The translations under genes were made by a program, and so were the position numbers. Shown here one piece after another: positions 42,821 through 51,800 of a stretch of DNA of 64,000 nucleotides; position 1 is the stretch's first letter; each line of letters opens with the position of its first letter. Under the pieces are notes generated by a model. It searched no databases. It saw nothing but the letters and a program-made list of their open reading frames with translations, and was not told where the DNA came from. The DNA lies in assembly GCA_964594075.1 (NCBI GenBank), contig CAZQKW010000013.1, positions 11,264-75,263 of the forward strand, written 5' to 3'. Origin of the DNA: CAZQKW01 sp964594075. Its GTDB lineage: Bacteria > Desulfobacterota > WTBG01 > CAIYCZ01.

Positions 42821-44047
42821 TTATTGTCTTGCACCAAAGCGGAAAAATGATCCGCGTGATGAATCAGCTTTACGCCACTGCGGCTGGTATCCCACAATGA
42901 CCTTCTGCCCTTCTTTAACCGTGCCGGAAACAATTTCAGTATAGCGCATATCATAAATACCGGTGGTAACAGGTGCGATTTGCACCGTGCCGTCTTCAGC
43001 AAGTAACCACAGGCGCTGCTGTTTTGTCAGCGCAAAGTCGTCATAGGCGTCCGAGTTGGCTGCAGAGGGGGCATCTGGCAAGAAATTCTTATCTTCAGGA
43101 TCGGGTTTGAACCTGAGGGCGGCATTTACCACCCGCAGCACATTCGTCGTGCGTCCAACAATAATTGAGATTGAGGCGGTCATACCCGGCCGCAGCTTCA
43201 GTTCCGGATTTGCGACTTCAATGACGGTTGCATAGGACACGACGTTTTGCAGTTCTTTGGGCGCAAACCGGACCTGCGAAATAGTTCCGTTGAACACGGT
43301 ATCGGGATAGGAATCTACAGTAAACCGCGCTTCCTGCCCAACCCGCACCTTGCCGATATCAGCTTCATCCACATACGCATCAACCTGCATCTTGGTGAGA
43401 TCTTCAGCTATCAAAAAAAGATCCGGCGTCTGGAATGTTGCGACCACGGTCTGCCCGACGTCGCAGTTGCGGGAAATCACAATGCCGTCAACCGGTGAAT
43501 AAATGGTGGTATGCGCAAGGTCAACCCGCGCCGCATTCAGAAGCGCTTTGGACTGTTCTTCCCGCGCAACTGCGGCATGATAGGCAGCCTGCGCTGCTTG
43601 ATACTTCGTTTCCGCTATTTCAAAATCCCGCTCGGCAAGCACCTGTTCGGCGCGCAATTTTTTTGCCCGCTTGAAATTACTTTCCGCATCAATAAGCGAT
43701 GCCTTTGCCTCCATGACTTGAGCCTGGGACATTTTGTAATTTGCATCTGCCTGCTCCACCTTTGATTGGTAGAGGTCGGTCTCTAACTGGGCGATGACCT
43801 GCCCTTTTTTTACCTGCGCATTGAAGTCGGCAAAGATCCTTACTATTCTGCCGGTAACCTGGCTGCCCACTTTAACGCTGTTCACCGGACTTATAGTGCC
43901 CGTCGCGGTAATTTTTTCCGTTATGTCGCCGCGATCAATAAGCGCAGTCTCGTACTTCTCCCGCTGTGTGTCACTTTTAAAGACATACATCAATACCGCA
44001 CCGATGATCACTGCCGCTCCAATCCCGGCGACAACTTTTTTATTCAT
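42821..44047 (-). CDS. MacA-like periplasmic adaptor (HlyD family)
   Basis: 408 residues. One N-terminal membrane anchor (about 6-22), lipoyl half-motifs ITATGTISPVNSVKVGSQVTGRI and HTTIYSPVDGIVISRNCDVGQTV, and a coiled-coil hairpin between (about 95-170). It should connect the MacB-type permease to an outer-membrane channel; the TolC homologue at 19153-20508 is the only one in the window. Confidence 0.93.
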   Translation of the reverse strand: MNKKVVAGIGAAVIIGAVLMYVFKSDTQREKYETALIDRGDITEKITATGTISPVNSVKVGSQVTGRIVRIFADFNAQVKKGQVIAQLETDLYQSKVEQADANYKMSQAQVMEAKASLIDAESNFKRAKKLRAEQVLAERDFEIAETKYQAAQAAYHAAVAREEQSKALLNAARVDLAHTTIYSPVDGIVISRNCDVGQTVVATFQTPDLFLIAEDLTKMQVDAYVDEADIGKVRVGQEARFTVDSYPDTVFNGTISQVRFAPKELQNVVSYATVIEVANPELKLRPGMTASISIIVGRTTNVLRVVNAALRFKPDPEDKNFLPDAPSAANSDAYDDFALTKQQRLWLLAEDGTVQIAPVTTGIYDMRYTEIVSGTVKEGQKVIVGYQPQWRKADSSRGSFFRFGARQ

Positions 44048-44314
44048 GCATAACGCCCTTTTTAAAACAGTTCATTACCTATGGTCATGATAGGTGCTGC
44101 ACACTTTTTTAATGTAAACTATATATATGCTCCTGTCCAGCACTATATACCCGCTATTGAGCCCCTGAGGGATTCGAGGCGCCGCTGTCGCGATGCCGGC
44201 AGATGAGCAGATTGCGGTGGCGGTGAATTCCTTAAAACGCTGTCTAATCCCCACCATAAAATGTCCTGGGGAACGTTCGGTTAAAATAGCTTTTGACTAT
44301 CATGATAATATCTT
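44048..44314. other. Intergenic region upstream of structured RNA copy B
   Basis: 267 bp. TTGACT (44293-44298) followed after 15 nt by TATAGA (44314-44319) is a likely promoter for the RNA. A 41-codon frame from about 44193 has no ribosome site or recognisable product. Nothing else is supported. Confidence 0.4.
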
Positions 44315-44480
44315 ATAGATTCTTACCAGTTTAAATCTGAGCATTGTGCTCTGCTATGTGGATCGTGTGGTGTGCGGTGCACGCGATGGCTGCGGCGAAC
44401 ACCGCGTCCCGTTCCAGCGGGCACTGTGCCCGAACACATACATCAGAAGCCACATAAAGGGCACATATCTTGGGCTTGAT
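44315..44480 (+). ncRNA. Novel structured RNA, copy B
   Basis: Homologue of 25205-25400 with the same ordered blocks. Stems: TGTGCTCT (44345-44352) / AGGGCACA (44458-44465), TATGTGG (44355-44361) / CCACATA (44450-44456), GCGGTG (44374-44379) / CACCGC (44400-44405), and the hairpin GGGCA-CTG-TGCCC (44419-44431). The TATGTGG/CCACATA stem replaces TTTGGCT/AGCCAAA of copy A, a compensatory change. It ends in CATATCTTGGG, before ATTATTTTTT (44480-44489) and the ribosome site of the next gene. It could be a free RNA or a leader for the gene at 44516. Confidence 0.6.
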
Positions 44481-44515
44481 TTCATGGTTATTATTTTTTA
44501 AAGGAGTCATGCGGC

Positions 44516-45037
44516 ATGAAGCGGAAAACTATGATGGTATTAATTTCAGCAGTTTGGTTATGGTGTATCTTATGGCTGGCGAACGCACGTGCCCAGGAAA
44601 AAGGGCAGCAGGGTGTTTCATCTCTTGCCGGCATCGCCGGCATGGGACTTGTTATTGAAGACCTGGTGCCGGCGGTTGAGCAGGAGGGACTGACCGCCGG
44701 ACAAATCCTGAAAGACGTGGAACAAAAGCTGCGCGGTGCGGGCATCAAAATCCTCAGCGACGATGAGCTGGCCAAAACCCCGGGCATGCCTTACCTCTAT
44801 GTCAACATTTTTACCTTCAAGGATGAAGATATTTACGCCTACCATATCACACTTGAGCTGAAACAGATGGTGTCGCTGGTGAGAAAACCGGCGGTCAAGC
44901 AGTCAGTTGGAACCTGGAAAATAAGCGGCGGCGGCACTGTAGGGGCGCTTAAGCTGGCACATATTCGCGCCATAGTTGCAGAATACACAGATGCGTTTAT
45001 CAAGGCATACCGCGCAGCAAATCCCGCAACCTTATGA
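44516..45037 (+). CDS. Exported protein of unknown function, 173 aa
   Basis: Signal peptide at 1-26 (cleavage near ANARAQE), AAAGGAG upstream. The mature part is alpha/beta (LVIEDLVPAVEQEGLTAGQILKDVEQKLRGAGIKILSDDEL; YLYVNIFTFKDEDIYAYHITLELKQMVSLVRKP) and resembles periplasmic proteins of unknown role. The adjacent P-loop kinase overlaps it by 4 nt, so they form a unit. No family assigned. Confidence 0.75.
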   Translation: MKRKTMMVLISAVWLWCILWLANARAQEKGQQGVSSLAGIAGMGLVIEDLVPAVEQEGLTAGQILKDVEQKLRGAGIKILSDDELAKTPGMPYLYVNIFTFKDEDIYAYHITLELKQMVSLVRKPAVKQSVGTWKISGGGTVGALKLAHIRAIVAEYTDAFIKAYRAANPATL

Positions 45038-45642
45038 CGGAACTCTTTAAAGTCGTTGAGCAGAAACAACCGATTGCCTTGTTGTTATTAGGCAAGGGCG
45101 GCACCGGAAAAAGCAGCATTGCCGAAGTGCTGACCGAAAAACTTTCGGAACGCGGCTACCATGCCCAGCTGATCCGCTTTGACGAGCTGCGCAAACAGCT
45201 TTCACCCACCGGCGCGGATCCCTTTTCTGAGGACCGCGAGGTAAAAAAAATTATTTATGAAAACGCCGCGGCAGAATTCAAGCGCCAGCTTGCAGAAGGC
45301 TTCACCCTGGTGATAGACAGCGGCTTAAGTGTTGAGGCCATACGCACCATGCTCAAAGAACAAATTCCCCGGCTGCGGATTATCCATGTAACCTGCCCCC
45401 TGCTGATTGCGGTTTGGCGCGACACCTGGCGCTCGCTGCGCAGAGTTAATCATGAGCGCGGTTCATTTCTCTACCTGCGGGCATTGTGCGACGTTTTGAA
45501 TCCGTTCAAAAAAAACAAATTTCCCCAGCCCGGAATTACCTATCCGTTTGAATATCCATACTGCGCAGATGTTCATGTAAACACGGTGCTCAACACGCCG
45601 GACACCGCTGCCCACTACATCATCAAGCAACTGGATTTATAA
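45034..45642 (+). CDS. P-loop kinase (adenylylsulfate-kinase/AAA_33-like)
   Basis: 202 residues. Walker A GKGGTGKSS at about 18-26, then RGYHAQLIRFDELRKQL, LVIDSGLSVEAIRTML and a lid-like Arg segment (RDTWRSLRRVNHERGS). The fold matches small metabolite kinases such as APS kinase, but the sulfate-adenylate residues are not evident. ATG overlaps the previous gene's stop (ATGA). Confidence 0.75.
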   Translation: MTELFKVVEQKQPIALLLLGKGGTGKSSIAEVLTEKLSERGYHAQLIRFDELRKQLSPTGADPFSEDREVKKIIYENAAAEFKRQLAEGFTLVIDSGLSVEAIRTMLKEQIPRLRIIHVTCPLLIAVWRDTWRSLRRVNHERGSFLYLRALCDVLNPFKKNKFPQPGITYPFEYPYCADVHVNTVLNTPDTAAHYIIKQLDL

Positions 45643-45656
45643 TACGAGCAGGTGTC

Positions 45657-46985
45657 ATGGCGAGTTTAGAACAGATACTGGATCAGCTCTCTGCCGCGAT
45701 ATGGGGCCCGCCGCTGTTGATAGCTTTGTTTGGCACGCATATCTTTCTCACCATCAGGCTCAGGATCATACAGCGCTATTTGTGGCGCGCCATTAAACTT
45801 TCGTTGCAGCGCACCCGTGAAGGTGCGGGCGATATCAGCCATTTTGGCGCGCTGACCACCGCCCTGGCCGCAACCATTGGAACCGGCAATATCGTCGGGG
45901 TTGCGACCGCAGTCGCTGCAGGCGGGCCGGGAGCGGTGTTCTGGATGTGGCTGACCGGCGTGTTTGGCATTGCCACCAAATATGCGGAAGCGCTGCTGGC
46001 GGTTGGCTTCCGGGTGACGACGCCTGACGGGCTTATGGCTGGCGGTCCCATGTATGTTCTTGAGCGCGGCATGCGGGCAAAATGGCTCGGGGTGGTCTTT
46101 GCCGCCTTGACGGCAGTTGCCGCATTCGGCATTGGCAACATGGTGCAGGCAAATTCTATTGCCTCGCTGGTCAATGAAACCCTGCAAATTCCCCCGTGGG
46201 TATCCGGCGTTCTGCTGATGTCGTTGACCGCTGTGGTTATTCTGGGCGGCATTAAATCAATCGCCCGGGTGTGCGAGAAACTTGTTCCCGCAATGGCGGT
46301 GGTGTATGTGACCGGGTGCTGCATCATGCTTTTTCTCCGTGCCGAAACCCTTCCCGATACAGTCATGCTCATCCTCAGCACTGCCTTCACCGGCACTGCC
46401 GCTGTTGGGGGCTTTGTTGGCGCCGGGGTCAGAGAAGCAGTGCGCTATGGGGTAGCCCGGGGTCTTTTTTCAAATGAGTCCGGGCTTGGCAGCGCGCCCA
46501 TTGTGGCCGCTGCAGCGCAAACCAGCAACCCGGTCCGGCAGGCGCTGGTATCCTCCACCGGCACCTTCTGGGATACCGTCGTGGTCTGCGCCCTCACCGG
46601 GCTGGTGGTGGTTAATTCTGGAAAATGGACGCTGGGGCTGAACGGCGCCGCACTGACCAAAGCTGTTTTTTCTGATTTGCCCGTTATCGGCCCGATCGTC
46701 CTGACCGGGGGGCTTCTGACGTTCGTTTTTTCAACGATTCTGGGCTGGTCATATTATGGCGAAAAAGCGTGCGAGTATTTATTCGGCAACAAATCAATTC
46801 TCCCCTATCGGCTGCTGTGGGTAGCAGCGGTTATGGCTGGCTCCCTTTTGTCGCTTCCCTGCGTGTGGTGCTTTGCCGATATTGCCAACGGTCTTATGGC
46901 ACTACCCAATCTGATTTCCCTGGTTGCCTTGAACGGCCTCATTGTCGCAGAAACAAAAAAATATCTATGGGAAGGTAATCCCTGA
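45657..46985 (+). CDS. Alanine/glycine:cation symporter (AGCS/AlsT family)
   Basis: 442 residues, 10-11 helices. Family features: GPPLLIALFGTHIFLTIRL at the start, GDISHFGALTTALAATIGTGNIVGVATAVAAGGPGAVFWMWL, AFGIGNMVQANS and RGLFSNESGLGSAPIVAAAA. Imports alanine or glycine with Na+ or H+. 14 nt after the kinase gene. Confidence 0.95.
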   Translation: MASLEQILDQLSAAIWGPPLLIALFGTHIFLTIRLRIIQRYLWRAIKLSLQRTREGAGDISHFGALTTALAATIGTGNIVGVATAVAAGGPGAVFWMWLTGVFGIATKYAEALLAVGFRVTTPDGLMAGGPMYVLERGMRAKWLGVVFAALTAVAAFGIGNMVQANSIASLVNETLQIPPWVSGVLLMSLTAVVILGGIKSIARVCEKLVPAMAVVYVTGCCIMLFLRAETLPDTVMLILSTAFTGTAAVGGFVGAGVREAVRYGVARGLFSNESGLGSAPIVAAAAQTSNPVRQALVSSTGTFWDTVVVCALTGLVVVNSGKWTLGLNGAALTKAVFSDLPVIGPIVLTGGLLTFVFSTILGWSYYGEKACEYLFGNKSILPYRLLWVAAVMAGSLLSLPCVWCFADIANGLMALPNLISLVALNGLIVAETKKYLWEGNP

Positions 46986-47009
46986 ATGAAAAACAGTGCC
47001 TGTGGGTCT

Positions 47010-47095
47010 GGAGAAAAACCCCGTGCGGCCATCCTGAGCGTCAGCGAAAAATCTCTTGCGGAAAGACTTTCCTGCCCTGGTAAGATAAAGAGATC
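47010..47095. repeat. Degenerate CATCCTGAGCG-type palindromic repeat
   Basis: CCATCCTGAGCGTCAGCGAA and, further on, AGAGATCGTTCATG resemble the widespread TCATCCTGAGCG...AGATCCTTCG intergenic element. It is divergent and partly lost, so the call is tentative. Confidence 0.35.
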
Positions 47096-47148
47096 GTTCA
47101 TGTCATTTAGGAGGAGACTTTTTCAACACCCCCCTGTCCCCAAAAGCC

Positions 47149-48309
47149 ATGACGACCCTTGACCGGGGGCTTTTCCCCATACTGCTCACCGTCTTTTTGC
47201 TTGCCTTTGGCATGAGCTTTGTCGCGCCGCTCATTCCGCTGGTCATCAGGAACGCGGGCGCCTCTGCAGCCACCATTGGCCAGATCGCAGCAATTTATTT
47301 TTTCTCCTTTACCGTGTTTACACCGCTGATGGGAAAAGTGGTTGACAAAGTCGGCTCAAAAAAAATCATTGTCGCCGGCCTGGTCATGTATGCCATGTCC
47401 GTTTTATCCATGGTCTATGCATCCGCCGGCTGGCATTTCTACGGCATTAGGATTTTCCAAGGATTGGGCACCGCGTGCCTCTTTGCCCCCACCGAGTCAG
47501 CCATCAATGTCCTCTCGTCGCCGGAACGCCGCTCATCCAACATGGGGCTCTACGGCGTGGTTTTTGCGGTCGGGTTTGCGGTCGGTCCGGGCATCGGTAC
47601 CTATCTGTTTGCCCTCGACCCCCGGGTGCCGTTTCTGTTCGGCGCTGCGCTGTGTTTACTGAGCTGCGCGGTAATGATCATCGGCTACCAGGATGTTCCC
47701 ATACCCATGCGAACCGCTGACTTACGGGTGTTTAAATTATTTACTCTGCTCCGCGTCCCCCTTCTTGCCGGCCTGTGCTATGCAGTGGTAGAAGCATCCA
47801 TCGGCAGCTTCCTTTCCTTATACCTTGATCACCTCAATTTCAAGGGCGCGTCATTGGGAATCGCCTTCACGTTTTTTGCCGTCGGCGGCATTGTATCGCC
47901 CGTGCCTGCCGGAAGGGCTGCCGACCGGTTCGGCAAATTGCCATCGCTGTATGTGCTGGGAATTATTCTGGCTGCCACCACCTTTGCTTTTACCGCAACC
48001 TCGGATTATTATATTATTGTATTTTTGTGCTTTGCGGTTGGCTTTGTTGCCGGCGGTCTGTATCCTGTTGCCCTGGCCCTCATCGGCGACCTGATACCGC
48101 CGCAGCAGATGGGCATGGCTAATTCTACCTTCAGTTTCCTGTATGGTGTGGGCTCTATTGCCGGTCCGGCGCTCACGGGGTGGACGATAAAGTTCTTCGG
48201 GATGAAATATCTATTTTATCCCATGACCGCAGCCGCGCTGGTGTTTGTTGTCATCGCTCTGGCGGCTGCGCGTAACCGCACCGAACATCTGCCGTGCAAA
48301 ACTCCTTGA
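47149..48309 (+). CDS. MFS transporter, DHA1-like
   Basis: 386 residues, 12 helices. Motif A GKVVDKVGSKKIIVAGLVMYA, helix 4-5 FQGLGTACLFAPTESAINVLSS, second half GRAADRFGKLPSLYVLG. It starts at ATG 47149; the nearest good ribosome site (AGGAGGAG at about 47110-47117) is 30 nt upstream and fits no in-frame start, so initiation may involve the 20-aa ORF 47100-47162 or a non-ATG codon. Substrate unknown. Confidence 0.85.
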   Translation: MTTLDRGLFPILLTVFLLAFGMSFVAPLIPLVIRNAGASAATIGQIAAIYFFSFTVFTPLMGKVVDKVGSKKIIVAGLVMYAMSVLSMVYASAGWHFYGIRIFQGLGTACLFAPTESAINVLSSPERRSSNMGLYGVVFAVGFAVGPGIGTYLFALDPRVPFLFGAALCLLSCAVMIIGYQDVPIPMRTADLRVFKLFTLLRVPLLAGLCYAVVEASIGSFLSLYLDHLNFKGASLGIAFTFFAVGGIVSPVPAGRAADRFGKLPSLYVLGIILAATTFAFTATSDYYIIVFLCFAVGFVAGGLYPVALALIGDLIPPQQMGMANSTFSFLYGVGSIAGPALTGWTIKFFGMKYLFYPMTAAALVFVVIALAAARNRTEHLPCKTP

Positions 48310-48340
48310 GAAGCGCTGCGTGACCAAGAACGTTTCCCAC

Positions 48341-48391
48341 ACCCCAGACGCTTCGTTATCCCCATCAATAAAATATATTGGATAAGTCCTG
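48341..48391 (-). repeat. Dispersed intergenic repeat R1, copy e (left part only)
   Basis: On the minus strand: CAGGACTTATCCAATATATT, TTATTGATGGGGATAACGAA, GCGTCTGGGG. The right block is absent; the copy runs toward the end of the MFS gene. GAAGCG (48310-48315) and CGCTTC (48349-48354) form a partial inverted pair. Confidence 0.6.
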
Positions 48392-48516
48392 ATCCTTGAA
48401 CTACTTGACAAACCTGCCAAATTGTGGTTTGGTTTATAATTCTTAGATAAACTGACTACTAATAGAATATAAAAGCTTTGACTATTCATCATAGATTCTT
48501 TTGAACGGAGAGAACT

Positions 48517-48651
48517 TTGAAACGGACATTTCAGCCAAGCAACTTGAAGCGCAAAAGAAAACACGGCTTTCGCGAGCGGATGAGCACAAAATCCGGCCAG
48601 AATGTGCTGAAACGAAGACGAAACAAGGGCAGGAAACGACTGTCAGCATAA
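48517..48651 (+). CDS. rpmH: Ribosomal protein L34
   Basis: 44 residues, start TTG at 48517 with GGAG 6 nt upstream. Sequence MKRTFQPSNLKRKRKHGFRERM...RRRNKGRKRLSA is a standard bacterial L34. It opens the conserved rpmH-rnpA-yidD-yidC-jag-mnmE cluster, which lies next to oriC in many bacteria; dnaA is not seen here. A TTGACA (48405-48410) and TATAAT (48435-48440) upstream are 24 nt apart, too far for a normal promoter, with an inverted repeat CCAAA-TTTGG between them. Confidence 0.97.
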   Translation: MKRTFQPSNLKRKRKHGFRERMSTKSGQNVLKRRRNKGRKRLSA

Positions 48652-48693
48652 TGCATTACACGCTGTGAGCTGATTCTTCGGCAGCCTTTTTGT

Positions 48694-49065
48694 ATGGCAG
48701 ACGCTTCCTTCACCAAACACGAACGCATCCGCAAACATGCTGAGTTTAAAATTGTTTACCAAAAAGGGGAACGGCACCATACTGAGCATTTTGTGATTAT
48801 CACCTGTCCCAATGAATTGGGGTGGAGACGGCTGGGCATAACGGTCAGCAAGTCCATAGGCACTGCTGTTGTCAGGAACTATGTGAAACGAATCGTTCGC
48901 GAATACTTCAGACTGCACAAGGCGCAATTTCCTGTATCCTCTGACCTGGTTCTTATTGCCAAACCGGGCGCCGGCGATTTGACGTATCACTGCCTGTGCG
49001 AAGAGCTGAACCGGGTTTTTCCACCGCTCACGGATACCAACACAAACAGGACCGCTTCACCATGA
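48694..49065 (+). CDS. rnpA: Ribonuclease P protein component
   Basis: 123 residues. Contains the family's FTKHERIRKHAEFKIVYQKGERHHTEHFVI opening and the RNR-like signature WRRLGITVSKSIGTAVVRNYVKRIVREYFR that binds the RNA. It partners RNase P RNA in 5' maturation of tRNAs. The yidD start overlaps its stop as ATGA. Confidence 0.97.
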   Translation: MADASFTKHERIRKHAEFKIVYQKGERHHTEHFVIITCPNELGWRRLGITVSKSIGTAVVRNYVKRIVREYFRLHKAQFPVSSDLVLIAKPGAGDLTYHCLCEELNRVFPPLTDTNTNRTASP

Positions 49066-49295
49066 TGGCACGCCACGTTGAGCGCATAGCAGTAAAGGGC
49101 TGTATCGCTCTTATCCGCGTATATAAATTGTGCGTCGCGCCTGTCCTCGGCGCACAGTGCCGCTTCACGCCTACATGCTCCACGTATGCACTCCATGCCC
49201 TGCAGACATACCGGCTGCCCAAGGCACTGCTGCTGGTCGTCTGGCGGTTGCTCAGGTGTCATCCGTTCTGCGCCGGGGGATACGACCCCGTTTGA
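49062..49295 (+). CDS. yidD: Membrane protein insertion efficiency factor YidD
   Basis: 77 residues from ATG 49062, overlapping the rnpA stop. YKLCVAPVLGAQCRFTPTCSTYALHAL...LPKALLLVVWRLLRCHPFCAGGYDPV is the diagnostic YidD sequence with its Cys residues. It assists membrane-protein insertion by YidC/Sec. Confidence 0.97.
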   Translation: MMARHVERIAVKGCIALIRVYKLCVAPVLGAQCRFTPTCSTYALHALQTYRLPKALLLVVWRLLRCHPFCAGGYDPV

Positions 49296-49340
49296 TGCGC
49301 GCGTTTCCCGTAAATCTTACGTAATCTGGAGAACCATTTC

Positions 49341-51137
49341 ATGGATAATGAAAAAAGGGCCCTGCTGGCCATTGTGCTGTCATTGCTGGTTCTGTTTATC
49401 TACCAGTATTTCTTTGCCCCGCCCCCTAAAAAAGTTCCGGTCAAACCAGGCGCGGCGCCACAGGAAACAGCGCCGCAAGAAAAAATATCGCCATCGGCAC
49501 CCCCCGACATGAAACCGGCGCCCCCGCCGGCACTGGCGGAAGCGGCAAAGCCTGACGTGGCGGAACGGGCGGCAAAAACCGCTGTTATTACCACGCCGCT
49601 CTATACTGCCGTATTCTCGCACTTTGAGGCGGGCCTTACCAGCTTCAGGCTCCACCGCTATATGGACAGCCTCGGCAGTCCCGCGGTTATAAAACTCGTC
49701 AAAAAAATGTTCTCTGCCGGCGAAACGCAACCGGAACCACAGCCGCAGTGGAAGGAACTTATTCATCTGGGGCCAGCGCAGCATCTGCCGCTCAGAGCAT
49801 TTTTTCTCACTGCCCAGGGCCGGATAATCGAAGATAGTCAGTATCAATCCAGCCGGGATGCCCTGGAGGTTACGGCCCAGAGCGGCCCGTCATCCATAAC
49901 CTTCACCCCTGACAGCACTGCGGCTGTGCAGGACCTCAGGCTGGAGAAAACTTTTAAATTTACCCCCGCCGATTACCGCATTGATGTTGCGGTGACGCTG
50001 AGAAATACGGCCACGACAGCGGTTGACGGGAATGCCGTTGTTGAATGGACCCATTATTATCCATCCCGGGGAGAGCACAGCGGCGGCGGTTTTTTTGGCG
50101 GAAGTCAAAGCAGTGAGACCATGCCTGCCAAATTTGCCTATTTTATTAACGGTAAAGTTGAAAAAAAAGAGCTTAAGGACTTCGCCGAGGCGAAAATTTT
50201 GGAAGGGGATATTCTGTGGACGGCGTTTGAGGACAAGTATTTCACCTCCGCCGTTATACCGCACCAGGAGCTGCCGCACCAGGTGCAGGTCGGCACACCC
50301 GCCGACCAGTCGCTTGCCTACCGGCTGGTCTTTCCCCACGTGACGCTTAAGCCGGGAGAAGAAAAAACCTATCAGATGGCTGTGTATCTGGGCCCCAAAG
50401 AGATCGGCACGCTTGAGCGCCAGGGTTCAAAGCTGGAAAAAACCCTTAACTTCGGCATGTTTGACATCATCGCCAAACCCTTGCTGATTTCCCTGAACTT
50501 TTTCTACCGGTTTTGCGGCAACTACGGCATCGCTATCATTCTGATTACCGTGATTATCAAGATTCTGTTCTGGCCGCTCACCCATAAGAGCTACCAGTCC
50601 ATGAAGGACATGCAGAAGCTGCAGCCGGAAATGCAAAAACTCAAAGAAAAATATAAGAATAAAAAAGACGAACTCAATCGCGAGATCATGGCTCTCTATA
50701 AAAAATATAATGTCAATCCGCTGGGCGGCTGCCTGCCCATACTGCTGCAGATCCCGGTGTTTATCGCGCTCTACAGCGTGCTGTCGGACTCAATTGAACT
50801 GCGGCATGCCAACTTTATCTCGTTCTGGATTAATGACCTCTCCGCCCATGATCCGACCTATATTTCCCCCCTTCTGATGGGGGCATCCATGTTTTATCAG
50901 CAGAAAATGACGCCCAGCACCGCCGACCCCGCCCAGGCAAAAATGATGCTCATGATGCCGATTATTTTTACCTTTATGTTTTTAAATTTTCCGGCAGGGC
51001 TGGTGCTGTACTGGCTCATTAATAATGTGCTCTCAATCATTCAGCAGCTCTACATCAATAAAACAGCACGCGATGCAGGAGGTAGTGAATGGACACAATC
51101 GAAATCGAAGCAAAAACCGTTGATGAAGCAATCATGA
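49341..51137 (+). CDS. yidC: Membrane protein insertase YidC
   Basis: 598 residues. N-terminal helix (7-23), then a Pro/Ala/Lys-rich linker (29-75), a large periplasmic beta domain (80-355) as in Gram-negative YidC, and the conserved C-terminal five helices (about 370-580: FRFCGNYGIAIILITVIIKILFWPLTHKSYQSMKDMQKLQPEMQKLKEKYK; NPLGGCLPILLQIPVFIALY). The periplasmic domain supports a Gram-negative host. Its end overlaps jag by 49 nt. Confidence 0.97.
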   Translation: MDNEKRALLAIVLSLLVLFIYQYFFAPPPKKVPVKPGAAPQETAPQEKISPSAPPDMKPAPPPALAEAAKPDVAERAAKTAVITTPLYTAVFSHFEAGLTSFRLHRYMDSLGSPAVIKLVKKMFSAGETQPEPQPQWKELIHLGPAQHLPLRAFFLTAQGRIIEDSQYQSSRDALEVTAQSGPSSITFTPDSTAAVQDLRLEKTFKFTPADYRIDVAVTLRNTATTAVDGNAVVEWTHYYPSRGEHSGGGFFGGSQSSETMPAKFAYFINGKVEKKELKDFAEAKILEGDILWTAFEDKYFTSAVIPHQELPHQVQVGTPADQSLAYRLVFPHVTLKPGEEKTYQMAVYLGPKEIGTLERQGSKLEKTLNFGMFDIIAKPLLISLNFFYRFCGNYGIAIILITVIIKILFWPLTHKSYQSMKDMQKLQPEMQKLKEKYKNKKDELNREIMALYKKYNVNPLGGCLPILLQIPVFIALYSVLSDSIELRHANFISFWINDLSAHDPTYISPLLMGASMFYQQKMTPSTADPAQAKMMLMMPIIFTFMFLNFPAGLVLYWLINNVLSIIQQLYINKTARDAGGSEWTQSKSKQKPLMKQS

Positions 51138-51760
51138 TGGCCTGTGAACAGCTCAATGCCACGCGCGAGCAGCTCGCGATAGAAGTGTTGCAGGATGCGC
51201 CCAGCAAAATTTTTGCGTTCATGTCCGCCCGCAAGGCAAAGATTCGCGCCACGCGCATTGCCGACGAACAGCGCCCCCGTTCCGGCGCGGCGGAGCTGAG
51301 CGCAGAGCTTGAGAATCGGCTCAAGGAAACGCTGGAAACCATCGTGAAATATATTGATGCGTCGGCCACGGTCGCGGTCCGGCATGAAGAAGACGGCGTT
51401 GTGTTTAATATCCAGGGCGACGGCAGCGGGCTGTTTATCGGCAAGCAGGGCCAGACCCTGGATGCGCTGCAGTATCTGCTCAATAAAATTAAGGCCCGCT
51501 ATGCCAACGGCGCCACGCCGGTTACCGTTGATGCTGAATCATACCGGGAGCGGCGCACGGAATCCCTCATTGCCCTTGCCCGGCAGCTCGGCGCAAAAGC
51601 CCGCAAGCGCAAAGGCCCGGTGGCCACCAATCTGCTTAACCCCGCGGAACGGCGGACTATCCACCTCGCTCTTAAAAAGGAGCCTGACCTCACCACCTGG
51701 AGCAAGGGCGACGGCGTGCTTAAAAAGGTGATCATTGCGCCCAAGCAATCCGCAAAATAA
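51089..51760 (+). CDS. jag: Jag/KhpB RNA-binding protein (Jag-N, KH, R3H)
   Basis: 223 residues, start within yidC with AGGAGG 6 nt upstream. Jag-N domain at 1-50 (EAKTVDEAIMMACEQLNATREQLAIEVLQ), KH domain with GDGSGLFIGKQGQTLDALQYL at about 107-127, R3H with ERRTIHLALKKEPDLTTWSKGDG near 190-212. RNA-binding protein linked to YidC and cell-size control in other bacteria. Confidence 0.96.
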   Translation: MDTIEIEAKTVDEAIMMACEQLNATREQLAIEVLQDAPSKIFAFMSARKAKIRATRIADEQRPRSGAAELSAELENRLKETLETIVKYIDASATVAVRHEEDGVVFNIQGDGSGLFIGKQGQTLDALQYLLNKIKARYANGATPVTVDAESYRERRTESLIALARQLGAKARKRKGPVATNLLNPAERRTIHLALKKEPDLTTWSKGDGVLKKVIIAPKQSAK

Positions 51761-51800
51761 AAACGCACACAGCAGGGGGCGCGCAGGGGAACGGTTGTCA

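Noticed and set aside
44193..44318. 41-codon ORF upstream of RNA copy B
   Set aside because: No ribosome site, overlaps the RNA promoter, and no homologous peptide near copy A.
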